DNA of 64,000 nucleotides. It comes from SIG299 sp964632165. Lineage in GTDB: Bacteria > Bacillota > Clostridia > Lachnospirales > Lachnospiraceae. The notes under the pieces are model-generated. The model was not told the origin of the DNA. It was given only the letters and a program-made list of their open reading frames with translations, and did no database searches. The stretch is taken from assembly GCA_964632165.1 (NCBI GenBank), contig CAZWCZ010000005.1, positions 12,382 through 76,381 of the forward strand, written 5' to 3'. Positions 25,802 through 34,607 of the stretch are shown here, one piece after another. Within the stretch, counting starts at the first letter, position 1. Each line of letters starts with the position of its first letter. Position numbers and translations under genes: made by a program.

Positions 25802-25843
25802 AAATGAAGCTATAAGAAGAATTTTTTTCTTATAGCTTCATTT
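25802..25843. terminator. Bidirectional terminator, recombinase / BlaI-type gene
   Basis: Perfect 17-pair stem AAATGAAGCTATAAGAA (25802-25818) with its complement (25827-25843), eight-base loop. Confidence 0.85.
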
Positions 25844-25869
25844 CGTATGTAAACCATATATTATCTGTG

Positions 25870-26241
25870 TCAAATGCGCTTATTCTCACTTACTATTCTC
25901 TCTAATTCCATAATATCCGTTGGTTTTAAGGATTGTCCGCGCAAATATTCAACCAGGAAGTTACTGAGAGAACCATTATAGACTTTGTCCAATAATGCTT
26001 TTGTTTCTATCTGCTGTACTGCTTTCTTTGAAATAGCTGCACGACAGAAAAAACCAGGCTCTTCACGCTTAACAGCACCTTTATCGATCAAACGGTTGAT
26101 TACGGTATAGGTAGTATTTTTCTCCCAACCGATATACTCTTTAATGATCTTTGCAATGTCTTTAGCGGCCAAAACTTTATTGGACCACAAAAGTTCCATG
26201 ATATTTAATTCACCCTCGTGCAAACGAATCTCTTCTCCCAT
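25870..26241 (-). CDS. BlaI/MecI/CopY-family transcriptional regulator
   Basis: 123-residue winged-helix repressor. LHEGELNIMELLW and TVINRLIDKGAVKREEPG are the family's DNA-binding signature, with a C-terminal dimer helix (about 85-120). GAGGTG supports ATG at 26241; the in-frame GTG at 26250 is inside that site. A palindrome typical of the family lies in its leader, suggesting autoregulation. No BlaR1/MecR1 peptidase sensor or beta-lactamase is adjacent. Confidence 0.88.
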   Translation of the reverse strand: MGEEIRLHEGELNIMELLWSNKVLAAKDIAKIIKEYIGWEKNTTYTVINRLIDKGAVKREEPGFFCRAAISKKAVQQIETKALLDKVYNGSLSNFLVEYLRGQSLKPTDIMELERIVSENKRI

Positions 26242-26263
26242 AGTAAACACCTCATAGCATTTT

Positions 26264-26279
26264 ATCTACATAAGTAGAT
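26264..26279. promoter_or_regulatory. Candidate operator of the BlaI-type regulator
   Basis: ATCTACATAAGTAGAT, an inverted repeat of the TAC-N-GTA type used by BlaI/MecI/CopY proteins, 23 bases upstream of the regulator's start. Confidence 0.6.
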
Positions 26280-26305
26280 GATGAATGTACTAAAATACTA
26301 CCACA

Positions 26306-27550
26306 CTAGAATGATGTTGTCAATCCTGTTTTAAAACAAAAAATCGCATATATCGGCAAAAAATGCACTCCTTCATTTTCGGAAAAATTTGAATCAGAAA
26401 GGCGAATCGTCTTCTTCACAGGATATTGTGCTGCAAAGGAATGGATACTTTTAGATTTCGATTTTCCTTCGGCTTTTACTTCCACCGGGAAATACTCCTC
26501 TGCCGATTTTATAATGAAATCCAGACTTGCCTGACTTTTCGAATCCCAAAAGCAACAATCAATCTGGTTTTGAGATAATGTTTGAAAAAAGTAATTCTGA
26601 AGGCGTATTTGATATTCTACAGTTGTAAGTTCGTCGTTCCGCTGTGAAGACAGCATGGAGAAATCAGCATAATACAATTTAAACTGCTGCTCTTTTTCCA
26701 AGTGGTTCATGCGGTATAGAATCCGATGCTCCGTAAGGAAGTCTAATGCATCCCGATACATTTGATATGTAGTGCCTTTGCGGATCAGGTTGAACTGAAA
26801 CCGTTGATTAGGTTTTTTTAATTGTTCTTCAACTGTAGAAAATATCTGATGACATTTGTATCCCGTTTTTTCTCCCGGATATTTTAAGATATCATGATAT
26901 AAAAGTTCCTTATGAATGAATTGTCGCTCCGGTACATTAATGGAAGATTCCATGGAAAGATATTCATTAATGACGTCCGGCATTCCACCAATCCAAAGAT
27001 ATTCATCAAAAGTAGAAAGCAACTCCTGATGAACAATGTCCGGGATTTTTTTCTGACTGTTAAAGTGTGCCTGTATTACTTCAACGTACCATTCTTTTCC
27101 TATCGCCACCAGAAATTCATCAAATTGTACAGGATACAATGTGTAACAGAACATCTGCGCCTTAATCTCCGCTTCCAATACATCATAACTGGAAATAAAA
27201 ATCCAGTAAAGCTGCTTCCGTTCGCGTATTATATTCCAGAGACGATGGATAAATCCGGGGCAAATGGAAATTTCATCAAAAATAAACGGAGTTGTGTACA
27301 GTAATTCTTCCGGAATTTCGAAATAACGGGTCAATGCAGGAATGATCTCGTCTTCAGAAAGCGCTTCAAAATATTCTACACGATCTTTGTTGTGTTCAAA
27401 ATTAATGTAGAGATAGGAATCAAAAAAATTATTGGCAAAATCATAAGCAAGATAGGTTTTTCCGACACCACGGATCCCTGTAAGGTATAGCGGTTTTCGC
27501 TCTGCAGCACTCTTCCACTGTTCCAAAACACGGACTGCATTTCGTTTCAT
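26306..27550 (-). CDS. AAA ATPase with C-terminal DUF4143 (PD-(D/E)xK-like) domain
   Basis: 414 residues. Walker A is TGIRGVGKT (about 24-32), Walker B is FIFDEIS, then a winged-helix region, and a C-terminal DUF4143 nuclease-like fold with LDFIIK...FPVEVKAEGK, the acidic/Lys core of PD-(D/E)xK enzymes. Such ATPases are scattered accessory genes of unknown role. AAAGGAAA precedes the ATG. It follows rluD by 25 bases, so it may be read through from the division cluster. Confidence 0.85.
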   Translation of the reverse strand: MKRNAVRVLEQWKSAAERKPLYLTGIRGVGKTYLAYDFANNFFDSYLYINFEHNKDRVEYFEALSEDEIIPALTRYFEIPEELLYTTPFIFDEISICPGFIHRLWNIIRERKQLYWIFISSYDVLEAEIKAQMFCYTLYPVQFDEFLVAIGKEWYVEVIQAHFNSQKKIPDIVHQELLSTFDEYLWIGGMPDVINEYLSMESSINVPERQFIHKELLYHDILKYPGEKTGYKCHQIFSTVEEQLKKPNQRFQFNLIRKGTTYQMYRDALDFLTEHRILYRMNHLEKEQQFKLYYADFSMLSSQRNDELTTVEYQIRLQNYFFQTLSQNQIDCCFWDSKSQASLDFIIKSAEEYFPVEVKAEGKSKSKSIHSFAAQYPVKKTIRLSDSNFSENEGVHFLPIYAIFCFKTGLTTSF

Positions 27551-27575
27551 ACGGTTGTTTCCTTTCTAAAATATC

Positions 27576-28499
27576 TTAGTTCAATTTTTGAAGCAAACGT
27601 TCAAAATATTCCGGTCTGGGTGCTTCAAACTCCATATACTCTTTGGTAGACGGATGAATAAATCCTAATATCTTTGCATGAAGGGTCTGACCCGTTAAAG
27701 AAAAAGGGTCTTTTGAAGGACCATAAACAGTATCTCCAAGCAAAGGATGATGGATGCTGGACATATGTACCCGGATTTGATGTGTACGTCCGGTTTCCAA
27801 ACGGCATTCAATATGAGCATATTTTCCGGAAAGATTTTGTAAGACGGTATAGTTAGTAATGGCTTCTTTCCCGTTTTTATAGTTTACAGCCATTTTTGTC
27901 CGTTCCTGTGGATGCCTGCCGATAGGTGCATCAATACGCCCGGTCGATTCTTGAAATGTCTGATAACAAATGGCTTCATATCGTCTTGTAATGGAGTGTT
28001 CCTTTAATTGTGCAGCAACAAATTGATGTGCTGCATCATTTTTACATACAACTAATGCTCCGGTGGTATCTTTGTCAATTCGATGTACAATTCCCGGACG
28101 CATAACGCCATTGATGCCGGAAAGACTGTTTTTACAATGATACAGCAGTGCATTTACCAAGGTCCCGGTGTAATGCCCTGCTGCTGGATGAACTACCATA
28201 TTTTTCGGCTTATTCACGACAATGATGTCTTTATCTTCATATAAAATATCCAACGGAATACTTTCTGCCTTTACTTGAAGTGTTTCAGGTTCGGGCAGAT
28301 CAACCCATACTTCATCTGCAAAGGAAACTTTATAATTTGCCTTTTTTGGCTCTCCATTGACCGTCACTCTGCCTTCAGCGATCAATTTCTGCAGATACGT
28401 TCTGGAACAATCAGGAAGATATTCAGCCAAAACCTTATCGATACGAATCTCATCAAATTCCTGCTCGATTTCAAATTTCATCAGATTACTTATCTGCAT
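27576..28499 (-). CDS. rluD: RluD-family 23S rRNA pseudouridine synthase
   Basis: S4 RNA-binding domain (about 15-70; DKVLAEYLPDCSRTYLQKLI) followed by the catalytic domain with HRIDKDTTG, where Asp is the nucleophile, and GRTHQIRVH. 307 residues. AAAGGAA is seven bases before ATG 28499, giving a 14-base overlap with lspA. The lspA-rluD order is conserved in Firmicutes. Confidence 0.93.
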   Translation of the reverse strand: MQISNLMKFEIEQEFDEIRIDKVLAEYLPDCSRTYLQKLIAEGRVTVNGEPKKANYKVSFADEVWVDLPEPETLQVKAESIPLDILYEDKDIIVVNKPKNMVVHPAAGHYTGTLVNALLYHCKNSLSGINGVMRPGIVHRIDKDTTGALVVCKNDAAHQFVAAQLKEHSITRRYEAICYQTFQESTGRIDAPIGRHPQERTKMAVNYKNGKEAITNYTVLQNLSGKYAHIECRLETGRTHQIRVHMSSIHHPLLGDTVYGPSKDPFSLTGQTLHAKILGFIHPSTKEYMEFEAPRPEYFERLLQKLN

Positions 28500-29010
28500 G
28501 GTCAGATTCCTTTCGACGAAAAGATAAAAATGTAAATTCTTCTTCTTTATATTTTGTCAATACTAAAATAACGGTAAGAAATGCACATACTGTAATATAG
28601 CAGTCGGCGACATTAAAAATCGGGAAATTGATCAGTTCAAAATAGAGAAAATCTGTTACATAGCCGAAAAAGATACGGTCTATCGTGTTACCGATAGCGC
28701 CGGCTGTCATTCCGACTATGATCCAGAATAACGGCGTGTATTGTTTTTCTTTTGGCATTCTGATATATACAAAAACCAGGAGTAAAAACAGGAGTACGGA
28801 AATTAAAAGCAGAATATCTACTTTTCCTTGCATGATCCCCCAAACAGATCCTCTGTTTTCATGGTAATAAAAGCTGAATACATTTTTGATCAATACAACC
28901 GGACTTCCTTTTATGTATTGACGGACAAAATATTTGCTAATCTGATCCAATGCAACAAGCAGAACAAGAACAGTTGCATGAAGCGCATATGGAAATGCTT
29001 TCTTTTTCAT
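28486..29010 (-). CDS. lspA: Lipoprotein signal peptidase (signal peptidase II)
   Basis: Aspartic membrane protease that removes prolipoprotein signal peptides. Four transmembrane helices; catalytic aspartates in GNTIDR and FNVAD. 174 residues. ATG 29010 overlaps the aroB stop as ATGA with GGAG six bases upstream, so the further upstream ATG 29022 is unlikely. Confidence 0.95.
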   Translation of the reverse strand: MKKKAFPYALHATVLVLLVALDQISKYFVRQYIKGSPVVLIKNVFSFYYHENRGSVWGIMQGKVDILLLISVLLFLLLVFVYIRMPKEKQYTPLFWIIVGMTAGAIGNTIDRIFFGYVTDFLYFELINFPIFNVADCYITVCAFLTVILVLTKYKEEEFTFLSFRRKESDHADK

Positions 29011-30134
29011 ACGAATCTCCATTCCGAAGCGTTTTTTTCTTCTTTTAAGTAGTATATGGCATTACATATTTCTTCATCGTTAACATCAACAGCAATATGA
29101 CACCTGCCCGGTTTTTCCAATAATACAAATCGGATGCTGGTTCCGTTTTTCTTTTTATCATGTCTGCAATTTTCCAGAACCGCATTGACATCTAACCCGC
29201 AAAACCGCACAGGAAGCCCATAGAGCAAATTTAATTTTTCCACGAGGGAAAGGTCATCTTTTGTGATTTCTCCGCGTTTAAACGAAATAAACGCGGATGC
29301 GACCATGCCAAGTGCCACACATTCTCCGTGAAGCAGTGAAAAATGTACTGCTTTCTCAATCGCATGGCCGATCGTGTGGCCAAAATTCAAAAGAACCCTG
29401 ATCCCTTTTTCATGAGGATCCGATTCTACGATTTCTTTTTTTATTTTTTGACTCTCTGAGATCATTTGTATAAGAGCTTTCGGTTCCATGTCGGAAATCC
29501 GGCGAAAATTATCCTCCAACCAGGCAAGGTAGGAAGTATCATGGATCAGACCGTGTTTTATGACCTCACCCATACCGGAAGAGAACTGCCGCCTCTCCAA
29601 TGTCGAAAGCACAGAAGTATTAACGTATACAAGCGATGGCTGATGAAATGCACCTACCATGTTTTTATAGCCATTGAAATCTACACCGGTTTTCCCGCCG
29701 ATACTTGAATCTACCATAGCAAGTAAAGAGGTAGGCACCTGGATAAAAGAAATCCCCCTCAGATAAGTTGCGGCAGCATAACCGGTCATATCTCCGACAA
29801 CACCGCCGCCTAAGGCGATGAGGGCATCTGATCGGTCAAACTGATGCAAAATGAGATATTCATACAAGTCTCGGATCACAGACAGTGTTTTATGTTCTTC
29901 TCCCGCCGGAAAAACAAAACGTCCGACAAACGGAACTCCGTTTTGCAGAAGCTGCTGTTCCAAAAGATCACCATATAAGGGATCCACATTGGAATCAGAC
30001 ACGATACAAAGCCTTCTTTTTTCAAGAGATAAACTGCACAGTGCATTATAAAAATGATCAAACGAATCCGTCAGTTCAATATTATAACAAAATCGGCCAT
30101 GATAGGAAATCGGCAATATAGTTTGTGTCGGCAT
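29007..30134 (-). CDS. aroB: 3-dehydroquinate synthase
   Basis: Second step of the shikimate pathway, DAHP to 3-dehydroquinate, NAD- and zinc-dependent. ALGGGVVGDMTGYAAATYLRG contains the nucleotide-binding loop; zinc ligands lie in NFGHTIGHAIEK and further His/Glu. 375 residues. AAAGGAGG precedes ATG. The position between divIVA and lspA, coupled to lspA by ATGA, is unusual for a shikimate gene; no other aro gene is nearby. Confidence 0.95.
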   Translation of the reverse strand: MPTQTILPISYHGRFCYNIELTDSFDHFYNALCSLSLEKRRLCIVSDSNVDPLYGDLLEQQLLQNGVPFVGRFVFPAGEEHKTLSVIRDLYEYLILHQFDRSDALIALGGGVVGDMTGYAAATYLRGISFIQVPTSLLAMVDSSIGGKTGVDFNGYKNMVGAFHQPSLVYVNTSVLSTLERRQFSSGMGEVIKHGLIHDTSYLAWLEDNFRRISDMEPKALIQMISESQKIKKEIVESDPHEKGIRVLLNFGHTIGHAIEKAVHFSLLHGECVALGMVASAFISFKRGEITKDDLSLVEKLNLLYGLPVRFCGLDVNAVLENCRHDKKKNGTSIRFVLLEKPGRCHIAVDVNDEEICNAIYYLKEEKNASEWRFV

Positions 30135-30159
30135 AAATGCATGCCTCCTTTAAAACAAT

Positions 30160-30738
30160 TTATTCTGCATCAGCTACATTGATGAAATTAAAATCCAGTT
30201 TTGGGAGAGGTTCTTCTTCTGCAGACGGTACATCAGAAATGATTGGATCCGGTTGTTCTGCAGGAGTAACTTTTGGAAGTTCCATAACATGAATCTGATA
30301 GCTTTCTGATTCCAAAAGTTCTATCTGTGCTGCCGCCAGATTTTTAAACTGGAGTTTGTACTTTTCATATTGCTGTGCCAACTGAACTGTTTTCTGATGA
30401 ATCATTTCCAGTTCGCGTCTTGCATCCCCAAGAATGAGTTCTGCTTTTGTCAAGGCCTCCTGTTCAATGCCTCTTGCAGCACGCAAAGCGTTTTCTTGCG
30501 TATCTTCTGCCGTTTTCTGGGCCAGGATCAGTGCTTTCTGCATGGTTTTTTCAATGGATTTGTAGTACTGGAGCCCTTCGTTTAAAACATTAACACGATC
30601 ATTTAATTCCATTTTCTCACGATATAAGGCTTCATAACTGTCTAAAATTTCTTTCATAAATACATCTACATCTTTTTTGTCATACCCTAGACCACCGGAT
30701 TTGAAAACCCGGTTCTGAATTTCAATTGGTGTTAACAT
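30160..30738 (-). CDS. divIVA: DivIVA-domain cell-division protein
   Basis: Coiled-coil pole/septum scaffold. The N-terminal lipid-binding segment MLTPIEIQNRVFKSGGLGYDKKDVDVFM is typical; coiled coil from about 30 to 150; acidic proline-containing tail. 192 residues. It follows ylmH by 12 bases in the sepF cluster. Confidence 0.92.
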   Translation of the reverse strand: MLTPIEIQNRVFKSGGLGYDKKDVDVFMKEILDSYEALYREKMELNDRVNVLNEGLQYYKSIEKTMQKALILAQKTAEDTQENALRAARGIEQEALTKAELILGDARRELEMIHQKTVQLAQQYEKYKLQFKNLAAAQIELLESESYQIHVMELPKVTPAEQPDPIISDVPSAEEEPLPKLDFNFINVADAE

Positions 30739-30750
30739 ATATATTTTCTC

Positions 30751-31542
30751 CTATGAACTGTACTTTTTTATCGTAACGGAAATTCGCCCTTTTTTGGTTA
30801 TCTGATGAATACCGGTTACCTGAAAACGACCCATTCCCCGAACGGAAACAATATCTCCGGAAACTAGCTGCTCTCCGGATTTTGTGGTAAGCCGTCCGTT
30901 GATATAAGTCTTTCCGCCCTCAATATATGATATTAAAGAACTGCGCGAAGCCTGGAATGCAAGTGCAAGAAAAGCATCTAAACGTAAGGATGCCACAGTC
31001 CCTGACACTTCTTTAAAAACAGTTTTAAGCAGCTCTTCCTCCGGAAGAACAATTTCTGTATGTACTGCCGTATGTTTTACGGTGATCAACTCTCTGCATA
31101 AGAAATCGGCAATCGATGCGATACAAAATACATATGCTTCCTTTTCTTTAACATAGATGTCGCCTATTTTTGCACGTGTGATTCCTAAATGCAGAATTGC
31201 ACCGAGATAATCTCTATGTGTCAGAACTTCACTAAATTTCAAACCGGAAGGTGTAATCTTGATGCAGGCAACAGGAAAATACTGAGTTTCCTTAACAACA
31301 GTCTTTTGCAAAGAAAGGGCACCTGCACTTCCGTCAAAACAGATACAATACCGCTCTGCTTCTTCCTTTCCTCCATAACAGGAATATAAAACCGGAGGAA
31401 ACTGATACAGATTTCGATAAAATAAATCCTGCTCAGCCAGACCAAGAAAATCAGTATAGACGGTAATACCTTTTTGATAAGCAAGTTCTGCTGATTCTAA
31501 CAATCTTTTTTGAAAAAATAATGTTTCTTTTTCGGTATTCAT
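30751..31542 (-). CDS. ylmH: YlmH-family S4-domain RNA-binding protein
   Basis: 263 residues; C-terminal S4 domain (LDAFLALAFQASRSSLISYI, INGRLTTKSGEQL). YlmH/RqcP relatives bind 50S-peptidyl-tRNA complexes in ribosome rescue and are conserved in the sepF-divIVA cluster. RqcP proper is the short S4 protein; this is the longer YlmH form with an extra N-terminal domain. Starts two bases after sepF. Confidence 0.9.
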   Translation of the reverse strand: MNTEKETLFFQKRLLESAELAYQKGITVYTDFLGLAEQDLFYRNLYQFPPVLYSCYGGKEEAERYCICFDGSAGALSLQKTVVKETQYFPVACIKITPSGLKFSEVLTHRDYLGAILHLGITRAKIGDIYVKEKEAYVFCIASIADFLCRELITVKHTAVHTEIVLPEEELLKTVFKEVSGTVASLRLDAFLALAFQASRSSLISYIEGGKTYINGRLTTKSGEQLVSGDIVSVRGMGRFQVTGIHQITKKGRISVTIKKYSS

Positions 31543-31544
31543 AT

Positions 31545-32132
31545 CTATCTCAAAAGATTTGGAATCTGGAATCCGGTACTTTCAGAAATCATATTGATGT
31601 AATCTCCGCTAATATCAACCTTTGCAGGAGATATACAGAATACATAGCCGGAAATCTGATGAATTTTTGCATCCAGTGCATAGATCGCTCCTGAAATAAA
31701 GTCCATCATTCGTTGTGCCTGTTCTGCTTCCAATCCTTCCAGATTTATGATGATGGCTCGCTCTTCTTTCAGCATGTCACAGATTTCTTTAGAGTCATCA
31801 AAGTTAGTAGGTTTCATGATGCTTACTTCCAATCCCTGTGATGCAGAACGCAACGGAATCGGCTGCCGTTCCTGACGCATCGGCACGCGCCTAGGTTCCG
31901 GAGTGGTTTCTTCCTCTTTAGCAACAGTCTGCGCCTGTGCCGAACGCATTGGCCTTGTTTCAAAACGTTTCGGAGCATGCTGCGGCTGAGAACGTTCGGT
32001 AAATTCCGTCTCTCTTTTTGCGTCTCTCTTAATCATGCGTGAAGATTCGATCATTTCTTCTTCCTCTTCAAAATCTTCTTCTTCATCTGTCAGTTTAAAG
32101 AAATCCAACATTTTTTGTACTAGATGTGCCAT
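31545..32132 (-). CDS. sepF: Cell division protein SepF
   Basis: Ring-forming FtsZ membrane anchor. N-terminal amphipathic membrane helix (MAHLVQKMLDFFKL), a long charged linker (about 18-100) rich in Arg and Glu, and the C-terminal DUF552 FtsZ-binding domain (EVSIMKPTNFDDSKEI; RMMDFISGAIYALDAKI). 195 residues; the linker is somewhat longer than in B. subtilis. Confidence 0.95.
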   Translation of the reverse strand: MAHLVQKMLDFFKLTDEEEDFEEEEEMIESSRMIKRDAKRETEFTERSQPQHAPKRFETRPMRSAQAQTVAKEEETTPEPRRVPMRQERQPIPLRSASQGLEVSIMKPTNFDDSKEICDMLKEERAIIINLEGLEAEQAQRMMDFISGAIYALDAKIHQISGYVFCISPAKVDISGDYINMISESTGFQIPNLLR

Positions 32133-32150
32133 TGTATTTCCCAGCTATTC

Positions 32151-32849
32151 TCAGTCTTTTTGAGAATAATTCCTTTCGCCAAATATTCCGGTTCCGACAC
32201 GCACCATCGTTGCCCCTTCTTCTATTGCAACCTCATAGTCCGCAGTCATTCCCATGGACAAAACATCCATGAAAATATTATCAATGTTTTTATGATTTAT
32301 GTCAATAAGCAATTCTCTCATTTCTCTGAAATAACATCGGTTTTCTTCCGGATGTTCCGTATATGGCGCAACCGTCATCAAACCTCGGATATGCACGTTT
32401 TTAAGAGTAGCAAGTCCAGGTAATGCCGCTAAAAGTTCTTCTTTTAAAAAACCGTGCTTTGATTCTTCTTTTGCAATATTAACTTCTAAAAGGATATCGC
32501 AGACCAATTGTTTTTTTTCTGCTTCCTTTTGGATAGCTTCTGCTAATTCCACGGAATCAACCGAGTGTATCAGGCAGGCGGTTCCCACCACATATTTTAT
32601 TTTATTCTTCTGCAGAGAGCCGATCATATGCCATTGAACTGACTCCTTCATCTCTGCGGCTTTATCGCGCAGTTCCTGTGGCTTGTTCTCACCAAACTCG
32701 CGTAAACCAAGATCAAATGCCTCCCGGATCATTTCCAGTGGCTTAGTTTTGCTGACGGCAACCAACGTTACCTCCGAGCTGTCACGGTTTGCTCTTTGAC
32801 AGGCATTCCGGATCTTTATTTGCGTTTCTGCTATTGCGTTCTGAATCAA
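32151..32849 (-). CDS. yggS: YggS-family PLP homeostasis protein
   Basis: Alanine-racemase-fold pyridoxal-phosphate-binding protein; PLP lysine in VAVSKTKP. Other signatures: WHMIGSLQKNK, SVDSVELA, GLMTVAPYTE and SMGMTADYEVAI. 232 residues. Start codon is TTG, placed by GGAGGAGAAAA. Regulates vitamin B6 and amino-acid balance; the link to the sepF cluster is conserved but not explained. Confidence 0.94.
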   Translation of the reverse strand: MIQNAIAETQIKIRNACQRANRDSSEVTLVAVSKTKPLEMIREAFDLGLREFGENKPQELRDKAAEMKESVQWHMIGSLQKNKIKYVVGTACLIHSVDSVELAEAIQKEAEKKQLVCDILLEVNIAKEESKHGFLKEELLAALPGLATLKNVHIRGLMTVAPYTEHPEENRCYFREMRELLIDINHKNIDNIFMDVLSMGMTADYEVAIEEGATMVRVGTGIFGERNYSQKD

Positions 32850-32864
32850 ATTTTCTCCTCCATT

Positions 32865-34235
32865 CTAATAGATGACCGAACCTTCCACTGCGACAGATGC
32901 ATCCAACGCAATATGGTCATAAGCAGAAAGACCGGAAATAGTTCCTTTTTTAATAATGAGATATCCGTTTTCTGTTTTCAAACGCTCAATTCGCTTAAAA
33001 ACAGCATATCCTTTATTAATATTATAGACTCCTTCCAGCTTTGTAAGGAAGGTATACAGCATGACACGATTGGATTCTTTGCTGTCATAAATGTAAGTTT
33101 CTTTTGTAAAATCATTGCAATCCACATAAACAAAACCATTTTCCGAATAAAAGATGTTGATTTCCTTGAACGTATATTGTGCTGTCCCGGTTTCTGCATT
33201 AAATTCTTCTATCAGAATTCCTTTTTCGCCGGAATTTCCTCCCTGTACAACGTAACTTTCAGGAATCCTGTAATAGTCTTTCTGCGTTACGGCAGTTTCC
33301 GGAATTTTCAGTCCTTCAATTTCTTCCAATTCAAACTTAACAGAAACAAACCGCTCCGATGCGTAATTAGAAATATATTTGTCCAATGAAATTTCTACAA
33401 AGCAGCCGTCTCCTCTTCGGAAGCATTCTATGGGAGCCGTAACTTTGGTCTGATTATTAATATATAATGTCGCAGATGTTTTGCCCAGCAATTCTCCATA
33501 CAGGGATTCATTCAGAGAAGCTATGATCTTCCATGTATCTCCGGAGATGATTTTATACACGGGAGAATTTGCCGGGATCAGTTCCAAACTGTATAAAGAA
33601 TGTGCCTCATATTCTTTGGTAAAGCAGAACTGTGTAATATCATCCGTCGAAAAATTGGTATACTCATCATAGATGTAAGAAATAATCCCGCTGCCCACAG
33701 AAGAAACTACATGAAAATTTGAAGTAATCCCTGTCTGTGTTACAATTTCGGTCAGCTGTTCCATTAAAGTTTCATCGATCATACGCTGATAGCCTGTCAT
33801 AATGCTTTCTTTTGCTTCTGCAAGCCGGTCAGCTGTTACATTTGTAAGGTTTTTCTGCAGCAATTCTTTCAATGATTGCAGATTATGCCCGGTAAGTTTG
33901 ATCTCAGAAGAATTTCCCGCCAACAGATCATACATATTGCGGTTGCTGTCAATCGAATATACCGTACTGTTTTTGGAAATACGGGAGCCTTCACTGAAAT
34001 AGTAATTGATATACCCAGCAATGTCCGTAGTGACTAAAGTTTCATCACGTAAAATAATCCCATCTGCCACGGAAACTGTATATATGGATCCTGGCTGTAC
34101 TTCATAAATCGGAAGCTCCACCTTTGTCAGAAAAGTATAGATATGGAACGATATATAAAGCAATATGACTGCTGTAATGATAATGCCGATCTTTAATTCT
34201 TTGTTTTTACGAAAGAAAACGATATTTTCCTGCAA
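32865..34235 (-). CDS. HlyD-like membrane-fusion/adaptor protein
   Basis: 456 residues: short cytoplasmic N-terminus, one membrane helix (about 15-33), a lipoyl/barrel-sandwich segment (PGSIYTVSVADGIILRDETLV), a helical region (about 105-160) and beta-barrel parts. No ABC transporter or outer-membrane partner is adjacent. The start is TTG behind GAGGGG, and the gene has its own strong promoter, so it leads the yggS-sepF-ylmH-divIVA operon. Function in division or envelope assembly is inferred from this position only. Confidence 0.75.
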   Translation of the reverse strand: MQENIVFFRKNKELKIGIIITAVILLYISFHIYTFLTKVELPIYEVQPGSIYTVSVADGIILRDETLVTTDIAGYINYYFSEGSRISKNSTVYSIDSNRNMYDLLAGNSSEIKLTGHNLQSLKELLQKNLTNVTADRLAEAKESIMTGYQRMIDETLMEQLTEIVTQTGITSNFHVVSSVGSGIISYIYDEYTNFSTDDITQFCFTKEYEAHSLYSLELIPANSPVYKIISGDTWKIIASLNESLYGELLGKTSATLYINNQTKVTAPIECFRRGDGCFVEISLDKYISNYASERFVSVKFELEEIEGLKIPETAVTQKDYYRIPESYVVQGGNSGEKGILIEEFNAETGTAQYTFKEINIFYSENGFVYVDCNDFTKETYIYDSKESNRVMLYTFLTKLEGVYNINKGYAVFKRIERLKTENGYLIIKKGTISGLSAYDHIALDASVAVEGSVIY

Positions 34236-34266
34236 CTTTTTCCCCTCTCAGTTTGATAATATCTTA

Positions 34267-34295
34267 ATTATAACTGTTTCAGATGAATATATCAA
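34267..34295 (-). promoter_or_regulatory. Predicted promoter of the HlyD-like/sepF/divIVA operon
   Basis: Minus strand TTGATA (34290-34295), 17-base spacer, TATAAT (34267-34272), about 30 bases upstream of the TTG start. Confidence 0.85.
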
Positions 34296-34349
34296 ACAAA
34301 AAATGTAATACTACTATCAGTAATTAAATTTTCTTGAAAGGAGTTTATT

Positions 34350-34550
34350 ATGAAGGCGTTAGATTATACGGCACTTGCCCTTGTTATCATTGGGGCTGTT
34401 AACTGGGGACTGATCGCATTTTTCAGTTTTGACCTCGTCAGAGTTTTGTTTGGAGATATGAGTTTACTGTCAAGAATCGTATATGCATTAGTCGGTCTTT
34501 CCGGTCTCTATGCACTATCCTATTTTGGCAGATTAAAGAATGATATGTGA
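34350..34550 (+). CDS. DUF378 membrane protein
   Basis: 66 residues with two transmembrane helices; ALVIIGAVNWGLIAFFSFDLV and ALVGLSGLYAL are the DUF378 signature. AAAGGAG precedes the ATG. Found in many bacteria; function unknown. Only plus-strand gene in a long minus-strand region; I see no clear plus-strand promoter. Confidence 0.9.
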   Translation: MKALDYTALALVIIGAVNWGLIAFFSFDLVRVLFGDMSLLSRIVYALVGLSGLYALSYFGRLKNDM

Positions 34551-34555
34551 TGTCA

Positions 34556-34592
34556 GAAAAAACCTGCACCGGAACAAGTATCCGGTGCAGGT
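34556..34592 (-). terminator. Intrinsic terminator of the P-loop gene / cell-shape block
   Basis: ACCTGCACCGGA (34562-34573) pairs perfectly with TCCGGTGCAGGT (34581-34592). On the minus strand it runs into six T, so it ends transcripts from the right; it may also stop the DUF378 transcript. Confidence 0.88.
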
Positions 34593-34607
34593 AAAAGATT
34601 CTATTGT

